From Deuterostichococcus epilithicus (lineage: Eukaryota; Chlorophyta; Trebouxiophyceae; Prasiolales; Stichococcaceae), in contig JAVTLE010000013.1 in NCBI GenBank assembly GCA_033439295.1, forward strand, positions 1,798,001-1,862,000: a stretch of DNA of 64,000 nucleotides. The letters are read 5' to 3'. A program made the position numbers and the translations under genes. The notes beneath the pieces were generated by a model. It saw only the letters and a list, made by a program, of their open reading frames with translations, was not told the origin of the DNA and ran no database searches. This document shows, in pieces, positions 13,263 to 23,518 of the stretch; position 1 is the first letter of the stretch, and each line of letters starts with the position of its first letter.

Positions 13263-13416
13263 CCTTCGAACAAGCCAACGGCACGATCTGTCCTATGTGT
13301 TCTCGTTGGTGCCTGGTTCAAAAGGGTGAACAATACTGACACCATACAATCGCACTATGGTTGGCGCAGGCATGCAAGACAGTGCAGAGATGCTGCAGGG
13401 TGGCGGACAGGGCAGC

Positions 13417-15232
13417 TCACCCCTTTTTGAAGGGCTTCTTGGGTGGCGGCTCGTCCGGTGCCACAACATCCTGCGCTGCACAGTCGGCAGCGCTGGATGC
13501 CGTCACAACTACGCCCGTCTGGCCATGCGCCGGCCGCGGCGCAGCCCCTGCAGGTGGCGACGGCTCACCAGCCGCTGCGCCGCCTGCCGCGGGCTCCGCC
13601 GGCGCTGCCTGGGCTGCTGGCTGGGCCTGGTTTCCTGCTGCCGCAGCTGCTGCCGGCTGGCCCGCCGCCGCGTCCCCCGGCTGCCCCTCGCCGAGCAGCT
13701 CCACCCGCTGGTCCGCCAGGGTGAGGCGCTCCGTGCCATGGCGGCCGCCAACCTTGCGGAAGAAGGTCTCGTCAAAGCGCACGGTGTGCTGCCCGGTGCA
13801 CTTGTTGAAGCTGGCGCCGGTGGCGCTGCGCCAGGCGCCGCCTTCCGCCTGTAGGACGCGCACCCGGCGCCTGATGGCCGAGCGGCCCTGCAGCGCCTCC
13901 TCCGCCGACGTGGCTGCCGGCCCGGCGGTGACATCAGGGTGCGCTGGCGGTGGGTCCACGGCGGTCTTGCCATCGGGCCGCCCGGCGCCCAGCGGCTGCG
14001 CCGCCGCAGGCCGGCCGTCGGCTTGGCGGCTGTCAGCAGGCTCGGGCGCCTGCGCGGCAGCGCTTGGCAATCGTGCGGCAGGTTCAGCGCTGCGCCTGTT
14101 GCGCGCCGAGCGGCGTGGCGGCTCCTGCGATTGCTGCTCCTCTTGTAATTCCCGCTGCTTCCTCTTGGCGCCGCCCAGCTGCATGCTGCCCTTGGCTGCC
14201 TGCTCCTCGCCCGAGGCAGCAGCCGCAGTGGCGGCTGCAATTGCTGCAGCTGTAACGCTTGCCACGCCTCCTGTCTGGAGCGCTGCGTTGCCTGAGCGTG
14301 ATGCAGCTGCATCCTCGCCAGCAGCGGCGGCCGCGTGCCTGGTGTGCCTTCTGGTACGCGGCGACGCAGAAGCGGACGCCTGCAGCGCCGCGGCGGCTTC
14401 GGTGGCTGTAGCTGTGCCAGCGGCTGCGGAGCCTGCCTTGGTGGAGACAGGCCCGCTGGCCTGGTCGTTCGCATTGCTGGGAAGTTCGGCAGCAACAGGC
14501 TGCGGCGCTGCGGCTGCGGCTGCAGCTGCAGCAGCGGTTTCGCCAGCAGCGGCAGCCGTGTGCCTAGTGTGCCTTCTGTCATGCGGCAACGCAGGAGCGG
14601 GCGGCATGGCGGCTTTGCTGCCTGCAGCCGTATCGCCTACAGCTGCGGGGCCTGCCTCGGTGGAGAGACGCTTGCTGGCTGGGCCAGCCAGAGCAGCGGG
14701 AGGCTCAGCTGCAGCAGGCGCAGGCGCTGCGGCTGTGTCTGTCGGTCCAGCATCGATGGCATCAGCCGCTGCAGGGACGCCAGCGATCGCGGCGGCCTCA
14801 GCGCGCTCTGCTGCGATCTCCTCCTCGAAGCTCAGCAGGCGCAGGCTCTCCAAGTCGATGTCCACTTCCGCCAGGCCGCCGGCGGAGCCGATCTGGGCCG
14901 CCAGCTGCTGCAGCGCGTCCTGACATTCCGCCTTGAAGTGGCCGATGCTGCGCGGCAGAGGAAGCGATTTTTTCTGACCGCAACGGCGCTTGAAACAGCG
15001 ACCTGACAACCTGTACATCCGAGCTGGCATTATAACGTGCAACTGGACGTATCAGCCAGTACCTGAACGGCGCTGAGGCATAGCTGGGGCCGACCTCGAC
15101 AGGATCGCAGCTAGCGTTGCGGCCGGGCCGGAAGGTGACGGTGTGCACCTGGCGGCTATCTTTGGCACCTGGAGTCGTGACAGCTGTGCTTGCGGAGCTT
15201 GCCGGGCGCTTCAGCGCCGGCTTGCGTGCCAT
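13417..15232 (-). CDS. Unrecognised Ala-rich protein with Tudor-like segment
   Basis: Two exons, 15232-15063 and 14947-13417, give 566 residues. The N-terminus is basic (MARKPALKRPASS). An acidic helix follows (DIDLESLRLLSFEEE), then about 300 residues rich in Ala with two copies of a block containing RRHTRHAAAAAGE about 75 residues apart. Near the C-terminus, RRRVRVLQAEGGAWRSATG and QHTVRFDETF resemble a Tudor or Agenet barrel (basic strand, aromatic residues, then H-x-V-x-F/Y-D), usually a chromatin reader. The tail is Lys/Pro-rich. I do not recognise the family and infer only a possible nuclear role. The plus strand also carries a 520-residue open frame here, which I regard as a shadow of the GC-rich codons. 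Confidence 0.65.
14336..14790. repeat. Two diverged tandem units, period about 225 bp
   Basis: The stretch starting TGCCTGGTGTGCCTTCTG at 14336 recurs at 14561 as TGCCTAGTGTGCCTTCTG. Each is followed about 95 bp later by GCCTGCC(T)TGGTGGAGA-like sequence. The period is a multiple of three and encodes the repeated Ala-rich block of the minus-strand gene. Confidence 0.6.
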
Positions 15233-15643
15233 ATGTGCCTATTGCACATGCAGTTTGAGGATGGCAATCCAGACCTGCGATGGCGACGTGCAGAGCCAGC
15301 TCATAATAAAGCATAAGCACGTTCTAAGAAATCATCTGCACTGTAGCACGCGTGCTTCGACTGCTGAATGCAGCATTGCGACTCTCAGCTCTGTAAGAAG
15401 GTGACAAAGATGAAGATCGTTTCAGATCGTTTGTTGCACTTTCAGATCGCATCAGCCATTCACGGTATCACCTGCACCAACCTGCTTGCTGGATCCAGCG
15501 ACTCGAGTGGCTGCAAGTAGGCATGCCCATCGTGTTGGCGCCAAGCTCCCTCATCCCACAGCGGCGTCTCGCACCACCTGCAGCAGCCGTGCAGAGGTGA
15601 GGTTGATGCCACGGGCTCTGTGAGCCCTGCGCACGCATCAGAT
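15233..15643. promoter_or_regulatory. Head-to-head intergenic region
   Basis: This 411-bp gap lies between the starts of the Ala-rich gene (-) and the heme-oxygenase-like gene (+). It is AT-richer than its flanks and holds a short direct repeat, TTTCAGATCG, at about 15420 and 15441. No specific element is recognised. Confidence 0.4.
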
Positions 15644-18620
15644 ATGCTACACTGCCTATACATCGATCACACATATCCCCGCCGGCTCATTCAGCTGCTC
15701 CTTGCGAACAGGGCTCGGCGCGTAGCGGTAGTCTGTGGCGCGTCGAAAGGCTTTGGCGACAACACCACCTCGCGGTCTGCGAAGAGCAGCAAGGCGAAGA
15801 GCAAGCCGAAGAAGCAGGTGGCGAAGATAAGCTCGGAGCAGGTGCGGCGGCGGGACCGCTGGGACAGCCACGGCCTGGCTCGTGGAAAACCCAGCGCTTG
15901 CTTCCAGTCGGTGCTGCTCCTGCCTTGGTGTACAGATGATCTCAGCTCGAATGTGGAGTGCGCATCGAGCTGCTCTGCTTCCTGCCTCAGGCCGTCGAGC
16001 GGGCAGTTCGCATTGCGGAGGGCGGTGCGACCCGGCCGGTCAGCGGCGGCGAGGCGGCCAAGGGGCGGCTCGACTATGTGCAGGTCGGTGCTGTGCCTTC
16101 CGTTTGCCTCGGCCTACATGGCTCCATGCTTTGTGACTGCCGGCTCTGTGTCTCGGCAACTGCCAGGGCAGCCTATGGGTCAACACGCACCATGCGTGAG
16201 AAACCGTTCGGCTTGCGTTCTGCTCAGGTCAAGGACTGGGGCACCGGGAAGCCGGGCGATCTGGGCAGCCTCGAAGTGGACTCGGTGCGGACGGTGACGG
16301 GCGACCCGCTCGACGGGGAGTCGGACCGCCCCTTTTACGAGCAGCTGGCGCGGCATCTGGAGATCTGCCAGGCGCGGCAGAAAAGGCTAGATACTCTCGA
16401 TGCACCTCAGAAAATCCTCTGCAATTACTCAGTGCTGGACTTGGCGGGCAGCCGCAGGAGGACTGGTGCAGACCTTGAGGATATCAGCCTTGCACCGCGG
16501 GGCCAGGCGTCGGGAACCCCTCAGGCGCCCCTAGCGAGTGCTGCGGCGGAAACACCAACCCCTGCCGATGTTGACCCCCGAAGTCAGCACAGTATATTCG
16601 ACTGTGACAGGCACGGGGCGACCTCGACCCGCCGCCCGGCAGCAAACCGCTGCCGCCGTTCGAGAAGTGGGCCTTCAAAAAGCGCCACTTCCTGCAGTAT
16701 CTGACGGATCTCGTCCAGGCAGGCGCTTGAATCTTCGTGATTCTGCTTTGTGTGTACCTACACAGCCTTTGTGCCCTGGACGGATGTTTGTTACCCCTCC
16801 CTCCCCGACCTGTCGCCCGCACACTCTGATTCGGTTTCAGTCGGCCTGTCTGTCAGCTGTCTGTCGGCTGTTGACCACTGCTTTGTAGCCGCTGAGCGGC
16901 GCTCTGTTTCTCCTGCCTGCAGGTGCACCATGCCTTGGAGGCCGCAACACTAGCGTCCCTGCAGCCCTACCGGGATGACCTCCCGGAGGACAAAGAGAAA
17001 GGTTGGGCGAAGTATTACCACTTTGCCGCTCCTTCGGCCTCACGTGGCTGACACGCACTGCGTTTGTGCAGACGGACACGCCAGATCTCGTCGCCGCCGC
17101 CAATCGCCTCGCACATCCGCCAAAAGCATCAGACCGCAACAGACATGTCCTGCAATCTGTCGTCGACAAGTGGCCTCCACTCCCGGTGCAGCTTGTCTGG
17201 TGAGCTGAAATGCAGCGCAAACCTATGACGCACTACATGCGCCCTTGCGCTGATCGCGCTGTGCTGCCTGCAGACGACGAGTCGCCGGACTCGTGGGTGG
17301 ACCCAGCGGTGCTGACGGGCGCCTATGGCACGCGCGCCTGCGCCGCGCTGGGCTGCTTCTCCGAGGGCAGCGGCCTGTGGCGCGCCGGCCCCATCATGCA
17401 CGACCTGCACGCCATCGCGCGGCACACCGCCGGGGACATGCCCTTCGAGCTGGAGGCCTCGGACCACGCCACGGACTACGCAGACGACCTGGTGAGCTCC
17501 CTGGAGCGTTGTTTTTCGTTCTGCATCCTGTGCCACAGCCGCCAGGGTTCCGAGGCTTTGAAGGCGTGCAGCGGTCCGTGTCAGCGTCGCAGGCGGGCTG
17601 CTGCGCCTCAGCGGAGGGGTGGGACTGTTACCACACCTTTGGACCTGGGTCACGAGATGCTGCCTCCGCCACCGTCAGCCCTCTGCAGCTCGGTCGTCGA
17701 AGACGCCACAAGCCTGCTGTGTGTCTGCTGCCGGCGCCTCGAGAGTGTGTCTGGCAGCCAACCTCATCCAGCCTGACGCAAGCAGCTCGTGACCAGATGA
17801 TAGCACATGCTGCCGCTGTGATAGCAGTCCTGCAGTCGGCTCTGACCTTTGGTGCGGCCTCGCACCTATTCTTTGGAGCAGTTTGCATCCAGAACCCACG
17901 CATGCTGCCGCTGCAGCAGTAGTCCTGCAGTTCGCTGTGAGCTTGGGCTGCAACCAGACTACAAACCTGCTGACGGCACTGCGCGAATTGAGAGCCCAGT
18001 CCGCAACTCGCTGCTCTGAACTGCTGCCAGGCGTGCTGATGCGGTGCCTTCACTGCGGCGCAGATGGCCACGGCGTCGGTGGCGCAGGAGGCGGAAGCAG
18101 GGGCGGCGGTGCAGGATGAGGCACGGCTGCGGCTGCTGGCGCACATCTACAGCAACCAGGTCGCGCACCTGACGACCGGCATGCGCATCGGTGGGGCACC
18201 CCTCCCAACACTGGCCATGGTCACCAATGCCAGCTGAACATGCGCAGCCCTGAGGGAAATGGGCCTTGCCCGTGCATCAGCCGCACCTGCTCGGTTGACG
18301 TGCCGTTCCCTGCCTCTCGGTTGAGGCCATCGCCGCGGCGGCGCTTGTGTCGCGTCACTCTGCCCTGACCTGCATTGGGCCGCTGTTTCGCCGCAGGCGC
18401 AGCCGCTGCGGAGCGGCTGGACCTGTTCGCCATTGGCGCCACCGGGCTGTACCAGGCATACCCCGAAGACATGGACGACCCGCTGCACACCTTCATGGGC
18501 CTCATCAACGGCATCGGCACCGGGCTGTCGGCGGAGGAGAAGCGGTACGTCATGGATGAAGTCCCAACCGCCTTCTACAAGGTCAGCCAGCTGCTGGCCG
18601 CCATGGCGCGGACTGACTAA
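15644..18620 (+). CDS. Heme-oxygenase-fold plastid protein
   Basis: Eight exons: 15644-15841, 15991-16083, 16228-16371, 16611-16718, 16923-17001, 17274-17491, 18064-18190, 18397-18620; 396 residues. The basic N-terminus with SKGFG and a Lys-rich linker looks like a plastid transit region. The core matches plant heme oxygenases: FEKWAFKKRHFLQYLTDLVQ (like the KWEPTVEGYLRFLVD region), GLWRAGPIMHDL, DHATDYADDL, then LLAHIYSNQVAHLTTGMRIG (the distal helix) and LINGIGTGLSAEEKRYVMDE. Heme oxygenases open heme to biliverdin for bilin synthesis. The usual proximal-histidine segment (MR-x-x-AM-x-LH) is not visible, so it may be a non-catalytic homologue like plant HO2. Introns after 16371 and 16718 appear to start with GC; the 18064 acceptor is chosen by phase. 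Confidence 0.72.
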
Positions 18621-19325
18621 CGGTGACCCCGATGGCGCTGTGGTATCTGTGGTATCGAGCAGCCGCGGCAAGGCATGACGGATGCACTGTGGGTCTACTC
18701 TCACTTTTTTGGCATCGCGCTTGCAAGTCGTGCCGTGGCTGTGTTGTTGAGGCCATGGAGTTTGCGATAGCTGGTCGCGTTCGGGTGCCGGGTGGTGAAC
18801 AAAACCTCTCAGGTTGCAGATTTTCAATGCAATATTTCATTGATCAGATGTATTCCTACAGGTCAACATGCAGGCAACAGCAATTGCGGCAGCAAGATTG
18901 AATTGAAGATTGAAGTGCTGCGCCCTCAGATTCACTTTCTTCAACCCCCTCAGCCGAATGCTTCAAGGTGACCTTTTGCAGGCCTGGTCAACAAAAACTT
19001 CAAGTTTAAGTGCCGCGGAGCTGCTTCCCAGCATCACTTCTAACGATCTACTTCGTTCGCCGCCAATGGCGTGAACATTCACATCTGCAACGATGCGAAT
19101 CTGAGCTCCATGGGTCTCCAGCCACATTCAGGAGCACACCATGATCCGACCTTCTCGATCTTATCAGCCTCCACGGCTGGCACACTTCGCGCTTTCCGAT
19201 GCAAAATCGGAAGCCCATGATTCGAGCATGCGCATGGACACAATTTCTCCCCCCAGCCCCCCCCCCCCTTTCTGAGGTGTCTTTCCCTTTCCAATGCCTT
19301 TAAACGTCTGTGGCGGTAGCGCGTT
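18621..19325. other. Intergenic, tail-to-tail, with C tract
   Basis: Carries the 3' untranslated regions of the heme-oxygenase-like gene (+) and carbonic anhydrase gene (-). It is AT-richer than the genes and has a cytosine homopolymer tract at about 19255-19269. No gene is visible. Confidence 0.55.
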
Positions 19326-21876
19326 TCAATGAATGAAGGTGCGGCCAAGCAGCGGCTGCACTGGCCGCGAGTTGGTGTCGAGAGTGAGGCCGTTGCCCAG
19401 CAGCCGCTGGAAGCGGATGACTTGGGCGGCGCCCACCGGCGATGGCTTCAGGAGCACATACCTGCAACACAAAGAGTGGTGGTGCCACTGGGGGTGAAGA
19501 TCGGAATCAGTATGAGCATCACGTAGCAGCATGCAGCAAGACGGCGGGAGACTATTGGAGGATGGCTCAGGCCTGGCAGCTCGATATTGCAGACGGTGCC
19601 ATTGCGAGACTCACCAGGACAGGCCTTCCGTGCACGGCGGCGTCGTTAGACTGCCGTTGAAGTGCACGTGGGGGTACAATGTGGTGGAGCTGCCGCCGTT
19701 GATGCCAGGGATGAGGCCCGTGAAGGTGTCTGCCTCTAAGTTGTGCGGCGCTGCAGAGGCATCGGAGGTGGTTCCGTTGCGATTGCATACTCAGAGCCTC
19801 GAAGCCACCCGGCAGTGCAGACTGGCTGGGGCACACCAACAGAACAGCAGTAAAAGTCATGCAGATTGATAGTTGCCGCGGGGTGATGCGCGTCCTGCCA
19901 GGTCAAGACGTGTGCTGTATTGTGGCTCGTCATCAGTCACTTTTATATTTGGTTTATTAGTTCGCACCTGACGACGTGCCAAAGGCTTCGGGCACGAGCT
20001 GCAGGGCCTGCTCCAGAGCGGAGCTGAACACCGCGCCAGTGATGGTCGTCTCAGGCTCCAGGAGAACACCCACGACGGCAAGAGCGCCTGCGTGCGCAGG
20101 CGGCTCCAGAAGTAAGGGGCAGCACCTTCGCCAGGTGTATCGAGTTGGGGACAGAGCTGTCATTGATAATTGGAGCACTGAGGAGCACAGCAGCTTGAGG
20201 AGTGGAAGAAAGCATTATGCATGTGCAGCAGCTGCTCCACGGCAATATGTGAAGCTCACCTGTAGCCTGGTTCCTGTGCACCAGGTGTGCCTCCATGGCG
20301 GCGTGGCGGCCGTCCAGGGAGTTCTCGCTGGGCGTGTGGAAGTGGTACTGCAGCAGGTCCCACGTCTGGCCGCCAGTCGTGAGCACATTGCCGGGAAGGA
20401 GGTTCACCTGCCATCGAACGGGTGAACACCTCACGCCGCGGGCTCTTGCGCATGAGAAGGTGTGGCCAAACAATATTTCCAGAGCCGGATGCAGCTTGGG
20501 CAGGCAAGTCGCTGGCACGGCGAAGCGCAGATAGGCAGAGTGTGGATCAATAGCCAGGGCTGGCCCCACACATGACCGTCGTGCCGCGCATCACGCAGGT
20601 CGGCTCACAACCCTGGCTGAACACACCTCGTATTGACGAGGCTGCACTGACCAGTACCCACCTGCGCGCCATGGTGGGTGTTCGCGACCGTGGCATTGAT
20701 GAGGGAGGTGTAGTCGAATTGCAGGGGCTCGGTGGGCTGCTCAGTTGCCACCTGCACCTCTGCCATCGGGACGTTGACGGGGCTCTGCTGCTGGCCCGCA
20801 GAGCACATTCCCGTCCAGGAGCTGGGGCCTGACTGCGTGCCGTAGGCGAACCCTCCCTCGCCCTGCAAGCCACATCAGGGCAGCGCCACAGTCAGCTCCT
20901 GCTGATGCATCTGGCGCACACAAAAGCAAATGTACTGGCCTAGGCATAAAGGCTGCTGGCAGCGGTCTCAGATGGTGGCTCGAGTGCGGCGCTGACAACG
21001 GGCAGGATTGGCGCCGCACCGCTGCGGGCGCTTCTGTCGGGGCGGTGGTTGCCTGTGCAGTAGGAGCACGGTTGTTTCAGCAATCTGGTCCGAAGCATGA
21101 CCTCAGGCATGCACTGGCATCCGCCTGGTGTCAACGAACAGGCGGCAGAGGTGCTGATGAAGTCTATGATGACAAGTATAATTACTTTGGAATAAGCTTG
21201 GGGCGGCGGCGGCAGCGGCGGCGGCGCTGTCAAACACAGAAGCACACGATCAAAAATGGCTTAGCACCTGCTTCGTGGGCATCTTCGTGGGCCTCTTCGT
21301 GGGCCTCTTGGTTGGGCACGCGCATAATTTCTTGGTTGGGCGCTTCTTGGTTGGGCGCTTCTTTGTGGGCCTCTTCTTGGTCGGTGCCTGAAAACAGATA
21401 CACATCCGAGTGTGCAGCAGGTGTTTGCCAGGACACTTGTTCCTGAACGTGTGCGGTTCCACTGCACAGGAAGTGTGTTTCCGAAGCCACTGAAAGGTGC
21501 ATTGCGCCTACCTTGGCTGTCGTGGTGGTGGTGGTCTCCTGTGCAAGTACAGGCAGTAACATCAGCAATACCAAGGCGTTTCATCCCCCCAATGCATAAT
21601 ATGGCTATTCAACTCCCTTGCAGTCGCCTTGGAAAATACCGCTGCTAGCAAAGCAACTTCACTAATACTCCAGGTGGGTTCTGGTCTCACCGCCAGGATG
21701 GAGCGCTGCAGCGCAGTCAGCTGGTGCTCATGCATTGCCACGTCGCTGCCCTCCGCGGAAGCTGCCTCCACACTGTACGCCGCCATGGTGCAGCAGGCGA
21801 TTGCTGCGATCAGCAGGAGCTTCCCCACAGTTGGGAGGCATGCCCTTGCGGCCGAGGCGCCGGCGACAGTTGCCAT
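19326..21876 (-). CDS. Secreted alpha carbonic anhydrase with Lys-Pro-Thr repeat exon
   Basis: Seven exons: 21876-21691, 21387-21268, 20862-20662, 20407-20260, 20087-19968, 19735-19615, 19461-19326; 343 residues. It interconverts CO2 and bicarbonate, probably in the periplasm or lumen. The N-terminus has a signal peptide with hydrophobic core LLLIAAIACCTMAA. The catalytic domain shows SWTGMCSAGQQQSPVNV, zinc ligands in QYHFHTPSEN and EAHLVH, and SLTTPPCTEGLSW, so it should be active. Exon 2 is unusual: it encodes only a basic repeat of PTKKR/PTKR units between signal peptide and enzyme, with phase 0 on both sides, so it could be skipped without a frame change. An ATG 22 codons upstream (21942) is possible but gives a poorer signal peptide. 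Confidence 0.9.
21268..21387 (-). repeat. Minisatellite-like exon encoding PTKKR repeats
   Basis: Imperfect 15-bp units of the type CGCCCAACCAAGAAG repeat on the minus strand; later units shorten to 12 bp (AGGCCCACGA on plus appears as GGGCCTCTTCGT). The whole 120-bp exon 2 of the carbonic anhydrase consists of them. Confidence 0.8.
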
Positions 21877-22739
21877 TCTGGATGTGCGTCTCCTGCCTGC
21901 ATGCATCACAGCACGGCGCAGCTGAAAATGCTTGCACACCATGATGCAATCGCAGCCGCGGGCTGAGAATCAATGAGCTACGTCAGTCTGCAAAAGCAGG
22001 TGGAAGCGGCGGCCAAGTCCGTCATCATGAGCGGCAGCGGAGGCGGTCTAGCATCGACGGATAGCACACTCATCATGGCTTCATTTCAAGAGATCAAAAG
22101 AAATTGTCAGTCGGTTGTTTTATGTGCAAGCTTCACAGGAGGCCAACAAGAGAGGTGGAGGGTGAAGTTTTGCTTGCTTGCTTGCTTGCTGTCACAGGCT
22201 GGCACAAGATGTGGCGGGAAGATCAATTTACAAGACACAAAAGCCAGTTTCGCGGCAAAAGCTGCCCAGCTGTGGAACCCCGCCGGCATGACTAGGCTGC
22301 AAAGGGCCGACCCAGCCGCGGAGAAAGCAATGGAAGATCCAGCAATGGCTTCGCTGCTGGTGCGGCATCGTTTGGCACCGAGCGCGCTGGGCCGCCGCCG
22401 GCCCTCGCGACCCCGCCGGAAATATGATGACAATCGGTCGAATCGATTCCATACGATGTCGAGATCGCCCCACTGGCCGCCATGAAGCGCCGAGATCACG
22501 GTCGGAACCAAACTCCCGGGACTGACATGTGCTCGGCGGCTTGGCGTGCCAATCGGCCCGCAGAAGGACAGATTTGATCGATGTACGGCAGCAGGGAGCC
22601 GTACGGACCGCACTCGTCGTGCTGAAGTGCGCAGTCGTCATCAACAAGCCGCGAGCATGCTTCATGCTTCCTTGCTCACGAGACCGCAAGAGGCGAGAGA
22701 AAAGAGAACTTTCTCAGGCTCAGGCTTTGCGCAGCGGGT

Positions 22740-23276
22740 TTATATCACCGATTGCCAGCATGCAGCTGGGGTGCATCCGCCTGCATCAGGGAATGCGCTG
22801 GCGACTGCTTGGGTTTTCGCTGACTGAGGAGCCCATTGCGTGGTGGGGCGGTCGACGGCAGTGCCTGGAAGTTGATTCGAGCGCTCCAGAGCGAGGATAA
22901 GGGGGCGCCAGTACAGCTCGGGATTCACCTGCAGGCGGCGGGCGCTTGCTGCGACCGTGCGTGCGTCCGGTGGGCGGCAGTCGACGCGACGACTGATGTA
23001 TAGACAAGAAACTACCTGGACTGCTTTTTGCAAGGTAGTTTTGTTGGTGTTTTCATCTGTGGAGGCCTTAAATAGGGGCCGAAGCGCGTCCCTGATGAAA
23101 GATAAGGAGATTCCAGCTGGCGCCACGCTGGCTGGCCACACAAGTTCCCGAAAAAAAGGCGCACGTAGTTGCACCCAGCACTCCGATGCGGTGAGCAAAA
23201 AAGGTTGACTTACGCTCCGACTCAATGATCGCGCATATGTGCTCTCGCCGGAGTACAAAACACTCCGGCGCTGCAT
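22740..23276 (-). CDS. Hypothetical open frame, weak
   Basis: An uninterrupted minus-strand frame of 178 codons starts at ATG 23276 inside the upstream hairpin pair. Part of it reads VNPELYWRPLILALERSNQ after a good 3' splice consensus, and a TCCAG|GTAGTT donor lies 115 nt before, in the same phase, so a spliced form is possible. No domain, signal peptide or homologue is recognised. It may be chance in GC-rich DNA. Confidence 0.2.
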   Translation of the reverse strand: MQRRSVLYSGESTYARSLSRSVSQPFLLTASECWVQLRAPFFRELVWPASVAPAGISLSFIRDALRPLFKASTDENTNKTTLQKAVQVVSCLYISRRVDCRPPDARTVAASARRLQVNPELYWRPLILALERSNQLPGTAVDRPTTQWAPQSAKTQAVASAFPDAGGCTPAACWQSVI

Positions 23277-23310
23277 GATTATCGCATCATGATTAACCTA
23301 ATCATGCAGC
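23246..23310. repeat. Two adjacent perfect stem-loops
   Basis: CGCCGGAGT (23246-23254) pairs with ACTCCGGCG (23262-23270) across a 7-nt loop. Beginning at the shared base 23270, GCTGCATGATTA (to 23281) pairs with TAATCATGCAGC (23299-23310) across a 17-nt loop. Both stems are perfect (9 and 12 bp). Confidence 0.85.
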
Positions 23311-23518
23311 GGGGCCTAATTCTTCGAGGCCAAATGCGCTAACTTGTAAGCATGTGCGAAATGGTCACTTCCTGCGCGTTGCACAACATCACACCACTTT
23401 TGCGCAATCTAGCCACCCTGCTGAAGTAGCCAGCAAAGCCGATCGCACCGCGCCAGCAGCAGCACGACACTGCCAAAATCTGAATAGCCGATCACTGGCA
23501 CGGCCCGCAAGCTTGTCA

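Larger units (their letters stand above)
21877..23518. other. Long intergenic region, unresolved content
   Basis: This 1.6-kb head-to-head gap between carbonic anhydrase (-) and Mic19 (+) holds both promoters. It has a TTGC microsatellite at 22159-22178, an unspliced minus-strand open frame of 178 codons (23276-22740) and a plus-strand frame from 21973. Neither shows a domain I know. A possible minus-strand exon after the acceptor near 22933 begins VNPELYWRPLILALERS. Two perfect inverted repeats lie at 23246-23310. A small gene here cannot be excluded. Confidence 0.4.

Noticed and set aside
13361-14923. 520-codon open frame on plus opposite the Ala-rich gene
   Set aside because: It is a GC-codon shadow. 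The minus strand has the spliced start, in-phase join and a plausible folded segment.
17020-17210. Candidate exon with TDTPDLVAAANRLAHPP in the heme-oxygenase-like gene
   Set aside because: Its phase does not fit either neighbour, whereas 17001 joins 17274 directly in phase and continues the conserved fold.
22159-22178. TTGC tandem run as possible transposon end
   Set aside because: A simple microsatellite with no inverted termini or target duplication visible.
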